Of a stretch of 33,828 nucleotides of DNA, positions 1 to 9,153 are shown in pieces; position 1 is the stretch's first letter; each line of letters starts with the position of its first letter. The stretch spans positions 1-33,828 of the forward strand of contig JAGXGX010000172.1 of assembly GCA_024636515.1 (NCBI GenBank). The letters are read 5' to 3'. Position numbers and translations under genes: made by a program. The notes under the pieces are model-generated. The model saw only the letters and a program-made list of their open reading frames with translations, did no database searches and was not told the DNA's origin. The stretch comes from Roseovarius sp. GTDB taxonomy: Bacteria > Pseudomonadota > Alphaproteobacteria > Rhodobacterales > Rhodobacteraceae.

Positions 1-99
1 ACCGCAGCCAGTGCGCCGGACGAGGCGGCGGCGGACGGCGCGGATGCAGAGGTACCTGCCGATGCAGAGGCACCCAACGACGCGAACGCCAGCGAGTAA
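1..99 (+). CDS. C-terminal tail of an upstream protein (partial)
   Basis: Frame 1 is open from the window edge to a TAA at 97-99. It encodes 32 residues made almost only of Ala, Asp, Glu, Pro and Asn, a low-complexity acidic tail. No domain is visible, so the product cannot be named from the sequence. In related bacteria a TPR protein of the YfgM type often precedes bamB, and an Ala/Asp/Glu-rich tail would fit it, but that is inference from gene order only. The stop lies 48 nt before the bamB start, which is compatible with one operon. Confidence 0.55.
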   Translation, partial: TAASAPDEAAADGADAEVPADAEAPNDANASE

Positions 100-146
100 C
101 GGCGCGCGTCGCAGCAGGACAGGCAGCAGGACGGGGAAATTTGGAC

Positions 147-1499
147 ATGTACGCGGTGATACGGAACAAAAAGACCTTTGGATGGCTGGCCGCGCTGGCG
201 CTGCTGGCCGCCTGCTCCGAACCGGACCCGATTCTGCCCGGCAAGCGTGAAGGCCTGCGCGAAGTGCTGAGCACGGATCAGGCAGAGGCCGCAGTGAGCG
301 AAGTCGTTGGCGCATCCGGCACCAACGTGGCCGAGGGGCTGCGCCTGCCAGCCGCAAGGGTCAATGCCGAGTGGCGCCAGCGCATCGGAACGCCCGCCAC
401 GCGCGCACAGCATCCCAGCCTGTCCTCTGCTCCCAGCCTGATCTGGTCGGCCTCCATCGGTGCGGGCGACGGCGCACGCCGCCGCATCACAGCCGATCCG
501 GTTGTGGCGGGTGGACGCATCTTTGCGATGGATGCCAGCGCGCAGGTTAGCGCGCATGCGCCGAACGGCGCGGCGCTATGGTCGGTCAGCCTGGTGCCAT
601 CCTCCGATTCGGCCGGTGACGGCAGCGGCGGCGGCTTGGCCTACGGCGACGGTAAACTATTTGCATCGACCGGATTTGGCCGCATCACTGCGCTTAATCC
701 GGCGACCGGCCGCACGATTTGGGAACAAAAACTGCTGGAGACTGGCACCGCAAGCCCAACCGTGATGGGCAAACTGGTCTATCTGGTCGCTGGCGATGAG
801 ACGGCATGGGCGCTTAATACGGATACTGGCCGCATCGAATGGCAATTGGCCGCCGCGCCCGACATCAACAACATACTCGGCGGACCCGCGCCTGCGATAT
901 CCGATAAATACGCCGTCTTTGCCTTTGGCTCGGGCGAGGTGCAGGGCGCGTTCCGCAAGGGCGGCCTCCGCCTTTGGGATGCCTCCATCGCAGGGCGCCG
1001 CGACGGGCTGGCCCAAAGCCGCGTGTCAGATATCACTGGCGATCCTGTCATCCGGGGCGACCGCATTTACGTCGGCAACCAATCGGGACGTATGTCGGCC
1101 CTAAGTCTGGCCAATGGCGCGCGGATCTGGACGGCGAATGAGGGCGCGATGAGCCCGGTCTGGGCCACCGATGAGGCTGTATTTCTTGTGTCTGACAAGA
1201 ACGAGCTGGTGCGGCTGCGCAGCACAGACGGCAGCCGTGTCTGGGGCATCAAACTGCCCTTCTTCGTCAAGTCCAAGCCCAAGCGGCAGGCCGAGGTCTA
1301 TGCCCATTACGGGCCGATTTTGGCCGGCGGTCGCCTGATTGTGGCATCGAACGATGGCTTCCTGCGCCTGTTTGATCCGGTGTCAGGCGCGCTCGTCGGC
1401 AGGGTAGCGGTGCCCGGCGGCGCGACCACTAATCCGGTTGTCGCGGGCGGCGTTCTCTATGTTGTCGGTGCCACTGGACAACTGCACGCTTTCCGCTGA
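147..1499 (+). CDS. bamB: Outer membrane protein assembly factor BamB-like lipoprotein (PQQ-like beta-propeller)
   Basis: BamB is a periplasmic-facing outer-membrane lipoprotein that helps the BAM complex fold beta-barrel proteins. The 450-residue product starts with a short basic segment, a hydrophobic stretch and a lipobox ending LLAAC, so Cys23 would be the lipidated residue. The rest shows repeated propeller-blade signatures of the type GRIxALNxxTGxxxW, for example ITALNPATGRTIWEQ, MSALSLANGARIW and LRLFDPVSGALVG. ATG 147 is preferred over TTG 141 because GGGGA at 133-137 lies 9 nt upstream. A GTG at 156 is a possible alternative. Directly followed by der, the usual bamB-der pairing. Confidence 0.86.
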   Translation: MYAVIRNKKTFGWLAALALLAACSEPDPILPGKREGLREVLSTDQAEAAVSEVVGASGTNVAEGLRLPAARVNAEWRQRIGTPATRAQHPSLSSAPSLIWSASIGAGDGARRRITADPVVAGGRIFAMDASAQVSAHAPNGAALWSVSLVPSSDSAGDGSGGGLAYGDGKLFASTGFGRITALNPATGRTIWEQKLLETGTASPTVMGKLVYLVAGDETAWALNTDTGRIEWQLAAAPDINNILGGPAPAISDKYAVFAFGSGEVQGAFRKGGLRLWDASIAGRRDGLAQSRVSDITGDPVIRGDRIYVGNQSGRMSALSLANGARIWTANEGAMSPVWATDEAVFLVSDKNELVRLRSTDGSRVWGIKLPFFVKSKPKRQAEVYAHYGPILAGGRLIVASNDGFLRLFDPVSGALVGRVAVPGGATTNPVVAGGVLYVVGATGQLHAFR

Positions 1500-1547
1500 T
1501 CGCGTATTGCTTTAAGGAGACGGCTTGATCCGTCTCGGAGCACCAAA

Positions 1548-2999
1548 ATGACTTTTAGCCTCGCTATCGTGGGGCGCCCCAATGTGGGCAAATCCACGCT
1601 TTTCAATCGCCTTGTCGGCAAGCGCCTTGCGCTGGTCGATGATCAACCCGGTGTCACGCGCGATCTGCGCGAAGGCGCGGCGCGTCTGGGCGATCTGCGG
1701 TTTACCGTGATCGATACCGCCGGTCTGGAGGAGGTGACGGACGACTCACTGCAGGGACGGATGCGCAAGCTTACCGAACGCGCAGTGGATATGGCCGATG
1801 TGTGCCTCTTTATGATCGACGCGCGCACCGGGGTCACGCCCACCGATGAGGTGTTTGCCGATATCCTGCGCAAACGGGCCAAGCATGTGATCCTTGCTGC
1901 GAATAAGGCAGAGGGTTCGGCAGCCGACGGCGGCGTGATTGAGGCCTACGGTCTGGGCCTGGGCGAGCCGATCCGCCTGTCTGCCGAGCATGGCGAGGGT
2001 TTGAACGATCTCTACTCTATCCTGATGCCACTGTCGGACGGATTTGCGGAGCGCGCTAAGAGTGACGCGCCTGATGTGGACGTGCCCGTCGATGATGACG
2101 ATCCGGACGCACCGCGCGTGCCAACCGCGAAAAAGCCGCTGCAGGTGGCTGTCGTGGGCCGGCCGAACGCAGGAAAGTCGACCCTTATCAACAAGATTCT
2201 CGGTGAGGATCGGCTGCTGACCGGCCCGGAGCCGGGGATCACCCGCGATGCCATATCCCTTCAGATCGAGTGGGACGGGCTGCATACGCGCATTTTTGAC
2301 ACAGCGGGCATGCGCAAAAAGGCGCGCGTGCAGGAAAAGCTGGAGAAGCTGAGTGTTGGTGACGGTCTGCGCGCCGTGAAGTTTGCCGAGGTCGTCATAG
2401 TCCTTTTGGACGCTGCCATTCCATTCGAACAGCAAGACCTGCGCATTGCCGATCTGGCGGAGCGCGAGGGCCGCGCGGTCGTGCTGGCGATCAATAAATG
2501 GGACGTCGAGCCGGAAAAGCAGCAAAAGCTGCGTGATCTGCGCGAGAGCTTTGAGCGGCTACTGCCGCAGTTGCGCGGCGCTCCGATGGTGACCGTCTCG
2601 GCCAAAACGGGCAAGGGCATCGACCGCCTGCGCGAGGCGGTCGAGAAGGCTTATGACGTTTGGAATCGCCGCATCACTACCGCACAGCTGAACCGCTGGC
2701 TGACTGGTATGCTGGAGCAGCACCCGCCCCCCGCACCCGGAGGCAAGCGGATCAAGATGCGCTACATGACGCAGGCCAAGACGCGCCCGCCCGGCTTTGT
2801 CATGATGTGCAGCCACCCCGACAAGCTGCCCGAGAGCTATTCGCGCTATTTGGTCAATGGCTTGCGTGTGGATTTTGACATGCCCGGCACGCCTATCCGC
2901 CTCTACATGCGCAGCCAAAGCGACAAGAACCCCTACAAGGGCAAGAAGAAGGCTGGGCCGTCGAGTTTGCGCAAGCACTTGGGCAAGACGTCAAAGTAG
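1548..2999 (+). CDS. der: Ribosome biogenesis GTPase Der (EngA)
   Basis: Der is an essential double-GTPase acting in 50S subunit assembly. The 483-residue product has two G domains. The first has P-loop GRPNVGKST at about residues 9-17, DTAG at 56-59 and NKAE at about 119-122. The second has P-loop GRPNAGKST at about 204-212, followed by DTAG and NKWD. A KH-like C-terminal domain follows, with the typical [16 protein letters not shown] segment and a Lys-rich end. An acidic linker ([14 protein letters not shown]) separates the two G domains. Length and domain order are normal. The start is the ATG after a GGAG at about 1536. The gene converges on the minus-strand TspO-like gene with only 15 nt between stops. 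Confidence 0.97.
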   Translation: MTFSLAIVGRPNVGKSTLFNRLVGKRLALVDDQPGVTRDLREGAARLGDLRFTVIDTAGLEEVTDDSLQGRMRKLTERAVDMADVCLFMIDARTGVTPTDEVFADILRKRAKHVILAANKAEGSAADGGVIEAYGLGLGEPIRLSAEHGEGLNDLYSILMPLSDGFAERAKSDAPDVDVPVDDDDPDAPRVPTAKKPLQVAVVGRPNAGKSTLINKILGEDRLLTGPEPGITRDAISLQIEWDGLHTRIFDTAGMRKKARVQEKLEKLSVGDGLRAVKFAEVVIVLLDAAIPFEQQDLRIADLAEREGRAVVLAINKWDVEPEKQQKLRDLRESFERLLPQLRGAPMVTVSAKTGKGIDRLREAVEKAYDVWNRRITTAQLNRWLTGMLEQHPPPAPGGKRIKMRYMTQAKTRPPGFVMMCSHPDKLPESYSRYLVNGLRVDFDMPGTPIRLYMRSQSDKNPYKGKKKAGPSSLRKHLGKTSK

Positions 3000-3014
3000 G
3001 GGGCTATTCTTAGG

Positions 3015-3719
3015 TTAGGCGCTGCGCGCGTTCATTGCGGCCAGTACCGCGAGGCCCGCTGCGCCGATGCCCGCAAGGATCAGCACAGGCATCGCGCCGC
3101 CCTGCCAGTTTTGCACGCAAACGCCGACCAGCGCCCAAATGACGGCGCCTAAAAATCCCATCGCGTCAGGCCGTTGCCGCACGATCAGCACGGCCAGACC
3201 CAGCGCGATCAGCAGCGCGAGGATGGCGGCGATGACTTGGTTCATTCCGCCGTATCCTGCGGCCATCAGCCCCAGTGAGACGCAAGATGCCGCTGTCAAC
3301 CATCCGGCATATAGAGCAACAGGCACGCGGCCCAGCCATGCGTCGGTGCCGCCGCCTGCTGGGGTGCGCAGCACGGCCCAAACGGCAAAGCCCCACATGA
3401 TCCAGATCAGAATAGTCGCCCAGACCGCGCTGGCCTGTGCGACTGGCAGCCACGTGATACCCACGGCGAGTGATATGAACAGCGGGACGCGCATTGCGGC
3501 CCAATCGACATCGTCCCGGCGGCGCCATAGACCGTAGGCAGCACCGACGATCAGCCAGCCATAGATCAGCCCCCAGATCGCAAATGCGTATCCGGCGGGC
3601 TGCACCGGCGGGTCGATCTGCGGGATGGGAAACTGGTTCGCGTCGAACCCGCCAAAGCCGGGAGCCAAGAGCGGCGACAATGCAAATCCAATGGCCGCGA
3701 GGAGGACGAGAATGGGCAT
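3015..3719 (-). CDS. TspO/MBR-related integral membrane protein
   Basis: The 234-residue product is almost entirely hydrophobic, with an N-terminal membrane segment and roughly six or seven helices in all. The segment around residues 38-60 (PPVQPAGYAFAIWGLIYGW) resembles the tryptophan-rich TspO/MBR family pattern, in which Pro, Trp and Tyr residues line a tetrapyrrole/sterol pocket. TspO acts as an oxygen- and light-linked regulator of photopigment genes in Rhodobacter, but this protein is longer than a classical TspO (about 160 residues), so it belongs to the broader TspO/MBR-like group of unknown substrate. It lies downstream of serS on the same strand, with a hairpin between them, so it may have its own promoter. 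Confidence 0.65.
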   Translation of the reverse strand: MPILVLLAAIGFALSPLLAPGFGGFDANQFPIPQIDPPVQPAGYAFAIWGLIYGWLIVGAAYGLWRRRDDVDWAAMRVPLFISLAVGITWLPVAQASAVWATILIWIMWGFAVWAVLRTPAGGGTDAWLGRVPVALYAGWLTAASCVSLGLMAAGYGGMNQVIAAILALLIALGLAVLIVRQRPDAMGFLGAVIWALVGVCVQNWQGGAMPVLILAGIGAAGLAVLAAMNARSA

Positions 3720-3748
3720 GGCATCACCGATCTTAGTTGGGCGCTAGC

Positions 3749-3781
3749 AAAGGGAACCGCGCGGCGCGCGCTTCGGTTCCC
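3749..3781 (-). terminator. Probable rho-independent terminator of serS
   Basis: Read on the minus strand just after the serS stop, an 8-bp perfect stem (GGGAACCG with CGGTTCCC) encloses a GC-rich loop. Its 3' arm is followed by TTT. The T run is short, so termination may be partial. Confidence 0.55.
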
Positions 3782-3790
3782 CTATCCCTA

Positions 3791-5083
3791 TCAGACTAGC
3801 TGGCCCTGCGCATCCAACACCGACTTACCGCCCAGATAAGGGTGCAGTGCCTCGGGCAGACGCACAGCGCCATCGGCCTGCTGGCCGTTCTCAAGGACAG
3901 CTATCAGGCACCGCCCAACGGCCAGCCCTGACCCATTAAGCGTGTGCACAAATTGCGGCTTGCCTCCGTCCGCGGGCTTGAACCTTGCATTCATGCGCCG
4001 CGCTTGAAAATCGCCGCAGACCGAGACAGAGCTGATCTCGCGGTAGGTATCCTGCCCTGGCAGCCACACTTCGATATCGTGTGTACGCCGTGCGCCAAAC
4101 CCCATATCGCCGGTGCAAAGCGCGATTGTGCGGTAGGGCAGGCCCAAACGCTCAAGGATACCCTCGGCGCAGGTGGTCATCCGGTCAAGCTCGTCCCGGC
4201 TGTGATCGGGATGGGTAATGCTGACCATTTCGACCTTTTCGAACTGGTGCTGGCGTAGCATGCCGGACGTGTCGCGCCCGGCCGACCCCGCCTCTGAGCG
4301 GAAGCATTGGGTATGCGCCACATGGCGGTGGGGCAGGGTGGCCCCATCGACCACTTCGCCGTTCACGAGATTGGTCAGCGACACCTCGGCGGTTGGAACC
4401 AGCCACCAGCCGTCTGTGGTTTTATAGCTGTCCTCACCAAACTTGGGCAGTTGCCCCGTGCCGTACATCATTTCTTCGCGCACCAGTACGGGCGTCCATG
4501 TCTCGCTCAGGCCGTTCTCGTCAACGTGAGTGTCCAGCATGAATTGCGCTAGCGCGCGGTGGATGCGGGCGACAGCGCCCGACAGCACGACAAAGCGCGC
4601 GCCGCTCAGCTTGGCGCCCATCTCAAAATCCATGCCGGGGGTGACACTGGCCAGCTCGTAATGCTCGCGCGGAGAGAAATCATAGGTGGCGGGCGTGCCC
4701 CAACGGCGCAGCTCCACGTTATCTGCCTCATCCTTGCCGTCTGGCACGTCGTCCATCGGCAGGTTGGGCAGGCCCATCAGCATTTCTGTCAGCTGCGCGT
4801 CCAGCGCCTTGGCCTCGGTGTGCATCGCGGCGATTTCGGCTTTCTTCTCGCCGACCAGCGCGCGCAGGCGCTCGAACTCTGGCTCATTGCCTGCGGCCTT
4901 GGCGGCCCCTACGTCCTTGGAGGCTTTGTTCTGCTCGGCCTGTGCCGTCTCGGCTGCGGCGATGCGGGCGCGGCGCGCCTCGTCCAGCGACAGGATCGCA
5001 GCGGAGGCGGCATCATTGCCGCGCCGCATCAGGGCGGCGTCAAAGGCTGCTGGGTTTTCGCGGATCGCACGGATGTCATGCAT
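3791..5083 (-). CDS. serS: Serine--tRNA ligase
   Basis: This cytoplasmic class II aminoacyl-tRNA synthetase charges tRNA-Ser, and probably tRNA-Sec if present, with serine. The 430-residue product has the N-terminal coiled-coil arm, rich in Ala, Glu and Lys (about residues 30-105), that grips the long variable arm of tRNA-Ser. The catalytic domain follows, with motif 2 ([20 protein letters not shown]) and motif 3 ([19 protein letters not shown]). Length is normal. The start is supported by GAGGA about 9 nt upstream of the ATG on the minus strand. A serine tRNA gene lies 22 kb away in this window, with no sign of linkage. Confidence 0.97.
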   Translation of the reverse strand: MHDIRAIRENPAAFDAALMRRGNDAASAAILSLDEARRARIAAAETAQAEQNKASKDVGAAKAAGNEPEFERLRALVGEKKAEIAAMHTEAKALDAQLTEMLMGLPNLPMDDVPDGKDEADNVELRRWGTPATYDFSPREHYELASVTPGMDFEMGAKLSGARFVVLSGAVARIHRALAQFMLDTHVDENGLSETWTPVLVREEMMYGTGQLPKFGEDSYKTTDGWWLVPTAEVSLTNLVNGEVVDGATLPHRHVAHTQCFRSEAGSAGRDTSGMLRQHQFEKVEMVSITHPDHSRDELDRMTTCAEGILERLGLPYRTIALCTGDMGFGARRTHDIEVWLPGQDTYREISSVSVCGDFQARRMNARFKPADGGKPQFVHTLNGSGLAVGRCLIAVLENGQQADGAVRLPEALHPYLGGKSVLDAQGQLV

Positions 5084-5195
5084 GGCTGTTGGTCCTCGGA
5101 AAGCAGGCGAACTGGGCGCAGGTGAATCGGGTCTTGGGGCGCGTTATGCACCAGAAATCGCGCGGGGTGTAGAGTGCGCCGTTCCTGCGCCGGAC

Positions 5196-6404
5196 TTAGC
5201 GCTGCGCAGGCTCGCGGTCCGCCCACCATGTTAGCACCAGCGCGCCAACCCCGACGGTGCCAAATCCGATGACCATGGGCAGCACCGTGCCGTTGAAATG
5301 GTGCCCGATGTAGTAAGATATCGGCAGTGCGACGAAATTCGATACTGATCCGATCAGGGCAGCTCCGAGTCCTGCCATGTGGCCCAATGGCTCCATCGCG
5401 ATGGCGTTCAGATTGCCGAACAGAATCCCGATGCAGAAGAACGAGCCGATCAGATAGGCAAGGAACAACGCAACCGGCGGCGTGCCGCCTGTAGCAAAGG
5501 CCGGAATGGCAAAGAGCGCGGCCATCGCGATCAGCCCAAGCAGCGCCATGCGCGTCAGCAGGCGCATCCCCAGCCGCATGACCAGCAGCGAGTTGACCAC
5601 CGCCGCACCGCCGATCGACAGCGCCGCAGCGCCGAAATAGATCGGGAAAAGCGCGCCCGCGTCATAGACCACCTCGTAGATCTGCTGCGCCGTGCTAAGA
5701 TATGCTAGAAACGCACCAAAGATCAGCCCCAGCGCCAGCGTGTTCCCCACGGCCGAGCGGTTGCGCACGATCTCCTTTAGCCCGCGCCAGATGGCGACGG
5801 CGGAAAAGGGGCGGCGCTGCGGTTTTGGCAGTGTTTCGGGCTGGCGCAGGCCAAACCAAGCGGCTGCTGCGAGGGCCATCACGATCAGCACCGTAAATGT
5901 CGCGCGCCAGCCAGACAGATAGATCACGACCTGCCCTAGTGCGGGCGCGATGGTCGGCACCAGAACGAAGACAGCCATGACGAAGGACATGATCCGCGCC
6001 ATTTCGCGCCCCTCATAGCCGTCACGCACCAGCGCCAAAGTTACGATGCGCGGGCTGGCGGCGCCCAATCCCTGAAGGACGCGGCCGATGATCATTGCCT
6101 CCCAACTGGTCGAAAACAGTGACAGGAGGCACCCGATCACAAAGACGGTGTAACCTATATAGATGATCGGCTTGCGCCCAAAGCTGTCCGAGAGCGGACC
6201 CGCCAGCGCCTGTCCCAATGCAAACCCCAAAAAGAGCGAGCTGACGATCAGTTGCACATCATTCACATCATCGACGCCCAGCTCGCTTCCGATTGTTCCC
6301 AGCGCGGGCAGCATCATATCGGTTGCCAGCGCGACGATCGAAATCATCATCGCCAGCATTATGACAAATTCGGACAGGGCTAGCGTGCGGGTCGGCGTGC
6401 GCAT
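5196..6404 (-). CDS. Bcr/CflA-family MFS drug efflux transporter
   Basis: A 402-residue, twelve-helix major facilitator protein of the inner membrane. The first helix region carries LATDMMLPALGTIGSEL, and the loop between helices 2 and 3 reads GPLSDSFGRKPIIYIGY, the family motif A (GxLaDrxGrkxxl). RVLQGLGAASPRIVTLALVR in helices 4-5 is typical of the Bcr/CflA drug:proton antiporters. The true substrate cannot be read from sequence; drug or metabolite export is the family role. GAAAGG about 8 nt before the ATG supports the start. It follows the binding-protein gene on the same strand across a hairpin and is probably transcribed separately. Confidence 0.88.
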   Translation of the reverse strand: MRTPTRTLALSEFVIMLAMMISIVALATDMMLPALGTIGSELGVDDVNDVQLIVSSLFLGFALGQALAGPLSDSFGRKPIIYIGYTVFVIGCLLSLFSTSWEAMIIGRVLQGLGAASPRIVTLALVRDGYEGREMARIMSFVMAVFVLVPTIAPALGQVVIYLSGWRATFTVLIVMALAAAAWFGLRQPETLPKPQRRPFSAVAIWRGLKEIVRNRSAVGNTLALGLIFGAFLAYLSTAQQIYEVVYDAGALFPIYFGAAALSIGGAAVVNSLLVMRLGMRLLTRMALLGLIAMAALFAIPAFATGGTPPVALFLAYLIGSFFCIGILFGNLNAIAMEPLGHMAGLGAALIGSVSNFVALPISYYIGHHFNGTVLPMVIGFGTVGVGALVLTWWADREPAQR

Positions 6405-6465
6405 TTCGGCGGCCTTTCGAGGTGATGTTTAACGCGGCCGCGTGCGGTTGGACCGTTCGCATGGC

Positions 6466-6493
6466 AAAGCGGGCCTGCCACGCGGGCCGCTTT
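6466..6493 (-). terminator. Hairpin downstream of the ABC binding-protein gene
   Basis: The minus strand after the stop of the binding-protein gene reads AAAGCGG ... CCGCTTT, a 7-bp stem that extends inward with one mismatch. There is no long T tract beyond the TTT of the stem, so the call is tentative. Confidence 0.45.
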
Positions 6494-6508
6494 ACGCCCC
6501 GGACTGCC

Positions 6509-8203
6509 TTAGGTCCAGCGCAATTCGGCGGGCCTTATCTCGAATGCGATGTGATGCGCGCCGCCCGCCAGATCGGTGCGCGTATGATTGGTAAGGGTGC
6601 GCCAGTAGGGCTGCACCGTCACCGCGTCGCTTCTTACCAACGCCTCCAGCTGGGCCATGATTGCGCGCCGCGCCTCTATGTCCAGCGTCGCCAACGCATC
6701 GCTCAGCAAGGCGTCGAACTCTGGATTGGACCAGCCAAATTCGTTCCACGCCTCGCCCGAGCGATAGGCCAGCGCGTAGGTCTGCACTGCCATCGGGCGG
6801 TGACCCCAATCGGTCGTGCTGAACGGAAATGTGCTCCACCCCGCCCAGTAAACTGTGCCGGGCAGGATGATGCGGCGCACCTTTAGACCTGCGTCCAGCA
6901 GCAATGCTTCGGCGGTGTCGGCGGTATTGCGGCGCCAGCTGTCGTCGATGGAGACAAGCTCGTGCTCATACTCCTCCATCCCCGCCTCGGTCATTAGCGC
7001 CAGCGCGGCGGCGGGATCGTATTTGGGCGCTGGCATAGGGGCGTAGGCCGGATGCAGGGGCGACACATGATGATTTTCTGCAACCTCACCCCGGCCGGCA
7101 TTGCCCAGCTCTAGCAGAATCTCGTTGCTCATGGCCAATGCCAGCGCGCGGCGCACGCGAACGTCCGCATAGGGCCGGACGCCGTTCACTTCGGCCAGCT
7201 GATTGGCGCGGATCACGATGGTCGCCGCCGTGCGAATATCATGCGCGCGCCAGTCCTTGATCCCGACGAAGGCGTCCACATAGGCGCCCTCTATCGAGTG
7301 GGTCATGTCGATCAACCCCGCCTTAGCGGCGGCGAGTGCGGCCAGCGGATCGGTGCCGGTGTCGATGAATTCAATCCGCTCCATCCACGCGCCGTTTCCA
7401 GCATTCCACCAGTTATGCGCCTCATTGCGTACCAAGACGCCGCGCTGCCCCGGCTCGAGCAGTTCGGGGAGGTAGGGGCCAGTGCCGACGGGGTTTTCCA
7501 GCATAGTTTCGGACTCAAAGCCCTCCGGCACGATTGCCGCTGGATAATCGGCCATGCCCGCGATCAGCGATATGTCGGGACGTGGTAGCTTTAGCTCGAC
7601 CGTGTGTGCATCGGGTTGAGTGATCGCACCGTCGATGGCGCGGCCGGTTTCAGGGTCGATCAGCACGGCAAAGCGCCCGGCCATCGAATTGCCCGGCACG
7701 CCCCGCTCGCACCAGCGGGCAATGTTGCGCGCAACGTCCGCAGCGGTAAAGGGCGTGCCATCATTCCACGTCACGCCGCGGCGCACGTTAAGGGTATAGT
7801 GCGCGGCATCATCCGAGATGTGCCAATCCTCCAGCAGCTGTGGCCGGAAGGTGCCGTCGTTCTCATAGCTGAGAAGGTATTCCAGCCAGCCGCGGGTGAA
7901 ATTGGCGGCCTGAAACCAATCTAGCTTGCGCGGGTCCGTGATCGCGCGCACCAGCATCTGGATGCGTACGTCGGTGCGTGGTGCAGCACTGGCAGGCGCC
8001 TCTTGCGCAGCGGCAGGCGCAGGCAGACCCAATAGGGAGTAGGCGGTGGCCGAACTGGCCCCGAACGCACTGGCAAGCGCGAGAAACTCGCGTCGATCGC
8101 TGCGATCCGGTCCGCCGCCGGTCTGCCTGAGCCGCGCGGCCTGATTGCACAGCCAGCGGGGCAGGGCGCGTCCTGATCTGGCGGTGGGTCTGGTGCGGCT
8201 CAT
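6509..8203 (-). CDS. Tat-exported ABC transporter substrate-binding protein, family 5 (peptide/nickel type)
   Basis: The product (564 residues) resembles the DppA/OppA-type periplasmic binding proteins that capture oligopeptides, opines or nickel chelates for ABC importers. The N-terminus carries a twin-arginine motif, SDRREFLALAS at about residues 35-45, then a hydrophobic stretch ending PAPAAAQ. This implies folded export by Tat, cleaved near residue 66. Family signatures include the region WHISDDAAHYTLNVRRGVTW and the following GTPFTAADVARNI. No permease or ATPase gene lies next to it, so it is an orphan in this window and its partner must be encoded elsewhere. GGAG 9 nt before the ATG supports the start. 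The long, basic n-region before the RR is unusual but seen in Tat signals. Confidence 0.88.
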   Translation of the reverse strand: MSRTRPTARSGRALPRWLCNQAARLRQTGGGPDRSDRREFLALASAFGASSATAYSLLGLPAPAAAQEAPASAAPRTDVRIQMLVRAITDPRKLDWFQAANFTRGWLEYLLSYENDGTFRPQLLEDWHISDDAAHYTLNVRRGVTWNDGTPFTAADVARNIARWCERGVPGNSMAGRFAVLIDPETGRAIDGAITQPDAHTVELKLPRPDISLIAGMADYPAAIVPEGFESETMLENPVGTGPYLPELLEPGQRGVLVRNEAHNWWNAGNGAWMERIEFIDTGTDPLAALAAAKAGLIDMTHSIEGAYVDAFVGIKDWRAHDIRTAATIVIRANQLAEVNGVRPYADVRVRRALALAMSNEILLELGNAGRGEVAENHHVSPLHPAYAPMPAPKYDPAAALALMTEAGMEEYEHELVSIDDSWRRNTADTAEALLLDAGLKVRRIILPGTVYWAGWSTFPFSTTDWGHRPMAVQTYALAYRSGEAWNEFGWSNPEFDALLSDALATLDIEARRAIMAQLEALVRSDAVTVQPYWRTLTNHTRTDLAGGAHHIAFEIRPAELRWT

Positions 8204-8297
8204 CTATCGCGTCTCCGGCGGGGCGGCGCCGGGATTCGGCGCGTCCGGCCCCTCCATTTGTCCTGCAATGCGGTGAGGAACGCAATCGGCGTGCGGT

Positions 8298-8984
8298 TTA
8301 GGTCGCGCTGCCCTCGGGCGGATCAGGCTCCGCGGGTGCGCTAAAGGGCGCATCGCCAAGCCCCTCGGCTGCGGCGGCGCGCAAGGTAGCCGGGCGCGCC
8401 TCCACATTGCGGCAAAGCTGCATCAGCGCTGGGATGCGCGCGATATCAAACCAATCGGTGCCGCCGCCGGGATAAAGCGCGCACCACCGCAAAAGCGGCG
8501 GCAGGTAAAGATCGATGCAGGACAGCGTGTCGCCGCCAAAGAATGGGCCACGCACGGCGGCCTCGACCCGGTCAAGATACTGCACCATTTGCGCACACAT
8601 CTGCGCGCGCAGCGCGGCCTCGTGGCCGGGGCAGTATTTCTCAGGATAAAATATCATGCGCACGGTTGTTTGCAGCGTGTTTGATATGAAAAACAGCCAT
8701 TTCAGGTAGTCACCGCGCGCGGGATCATCCGGCATCGGCGCCAGCGTGCCCGGCGCGCGACCCTCCAGCCACGTCAGGATCGCGCCCGTCTCGAACAGTA
8801 CGCCGTCCCGAGTTTCCAGCGCGGGGATCAGTCCGTGGGGGTTAATCGCGCGGTAGGCGGCGCTGTCTTGCGCGCGCACGGACCTGTCGACAAGGCGCGC
8901 CTCATACGGAAGACCCAGCTCTTCGAGCGCGAGGCGAACGATCAGCGAGGCGTTATCGGGGGCATAGTGCAGGATCAGTGTCAT
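8298..8984 (-). CDS. Glutathione S-transferase family protein
   Basis: The product (228 residues) has the two-domain GST layout. An N-terminal thioredoxin-like domain starts MTLILHYAPDNASLIVRLAL and contains the cis-Pro region NPHGLIPAL and the glutathione-contacting LFETGAILTWLE. An all-helical C-terminal domain follows. ATG at 8984 is chosen because the GST fold begins right there; the open frame continues upstream to 9203, but the extra 73 residues are Arg/Ala-rich and unlike any GST. The substrate is unknown; detoxification by glutathione conjugation or thiol exchange is the family role. It is divergent from rpiA. Confidence 0.85.
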   Translation of the reverse strand: MTLILHYAPDNASLIVRLALEELGLPYEARLVDRSVRAQDSAAYRAINPHGLIPALETRDGVLFETGAILTWLEGRAPGTLAPMPDDPARGDYLKWLFFISNTLQTTVRMIFYPEKYCPGHEAALRAQMCAQMVQYLDRVEAAVRGPFFGGDTLSCIDLYLPPLLRWCALYPGGGTDWFDIARIPALMQLCRNVEARPATLRAAAAEGLGDAPFSAPAEPDPPEGSAT

Positions 8985-8999
8985 GGGCGCGAGGATAGG

Positions 9000-9061
9000 C
9001 GCGCGCCGCTGCGGCGCGCGTGCGATTGCGACATGATGGGGTGCGATTGTGCGCGCCGCTG
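9000..9061. promoter_or_regulatory. GC-rich inverted repeat and direct repeats in the gst-rpiA intergenic region
   Basis: A perfect 10-bp inverted repeat (CGCGCGCCGC, one central T, GCGGCGCGCG) occupies 9000-9020. It is followed by two copies of GTGCGATTG at 9020-9028 and 9041-9049, exactly 21 bp apart, and a second copy of GCGCGCCGCTG at 9051-9061 (first at 9001-9011). The block lies between the divergent gst and rpiA starts, where operators are expected. No regulator can be named. Confidence 0.4.
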
Positions 9062-9153
9062 GTTTGCAACCGGGCCGCCACCTGATTGCCTCTCGCGCCA
9101 TGCTGACGTAATCCCTATAAGAAGGCGTATGTAAACGCGGAGGAATCGTTGCC

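Noticed and set aside
1746-2525. Minus-strand frame of 259 codons inside der
   Set aside because: It is fully antisense to conserved Der motifs and shows no domain or ribosome site.
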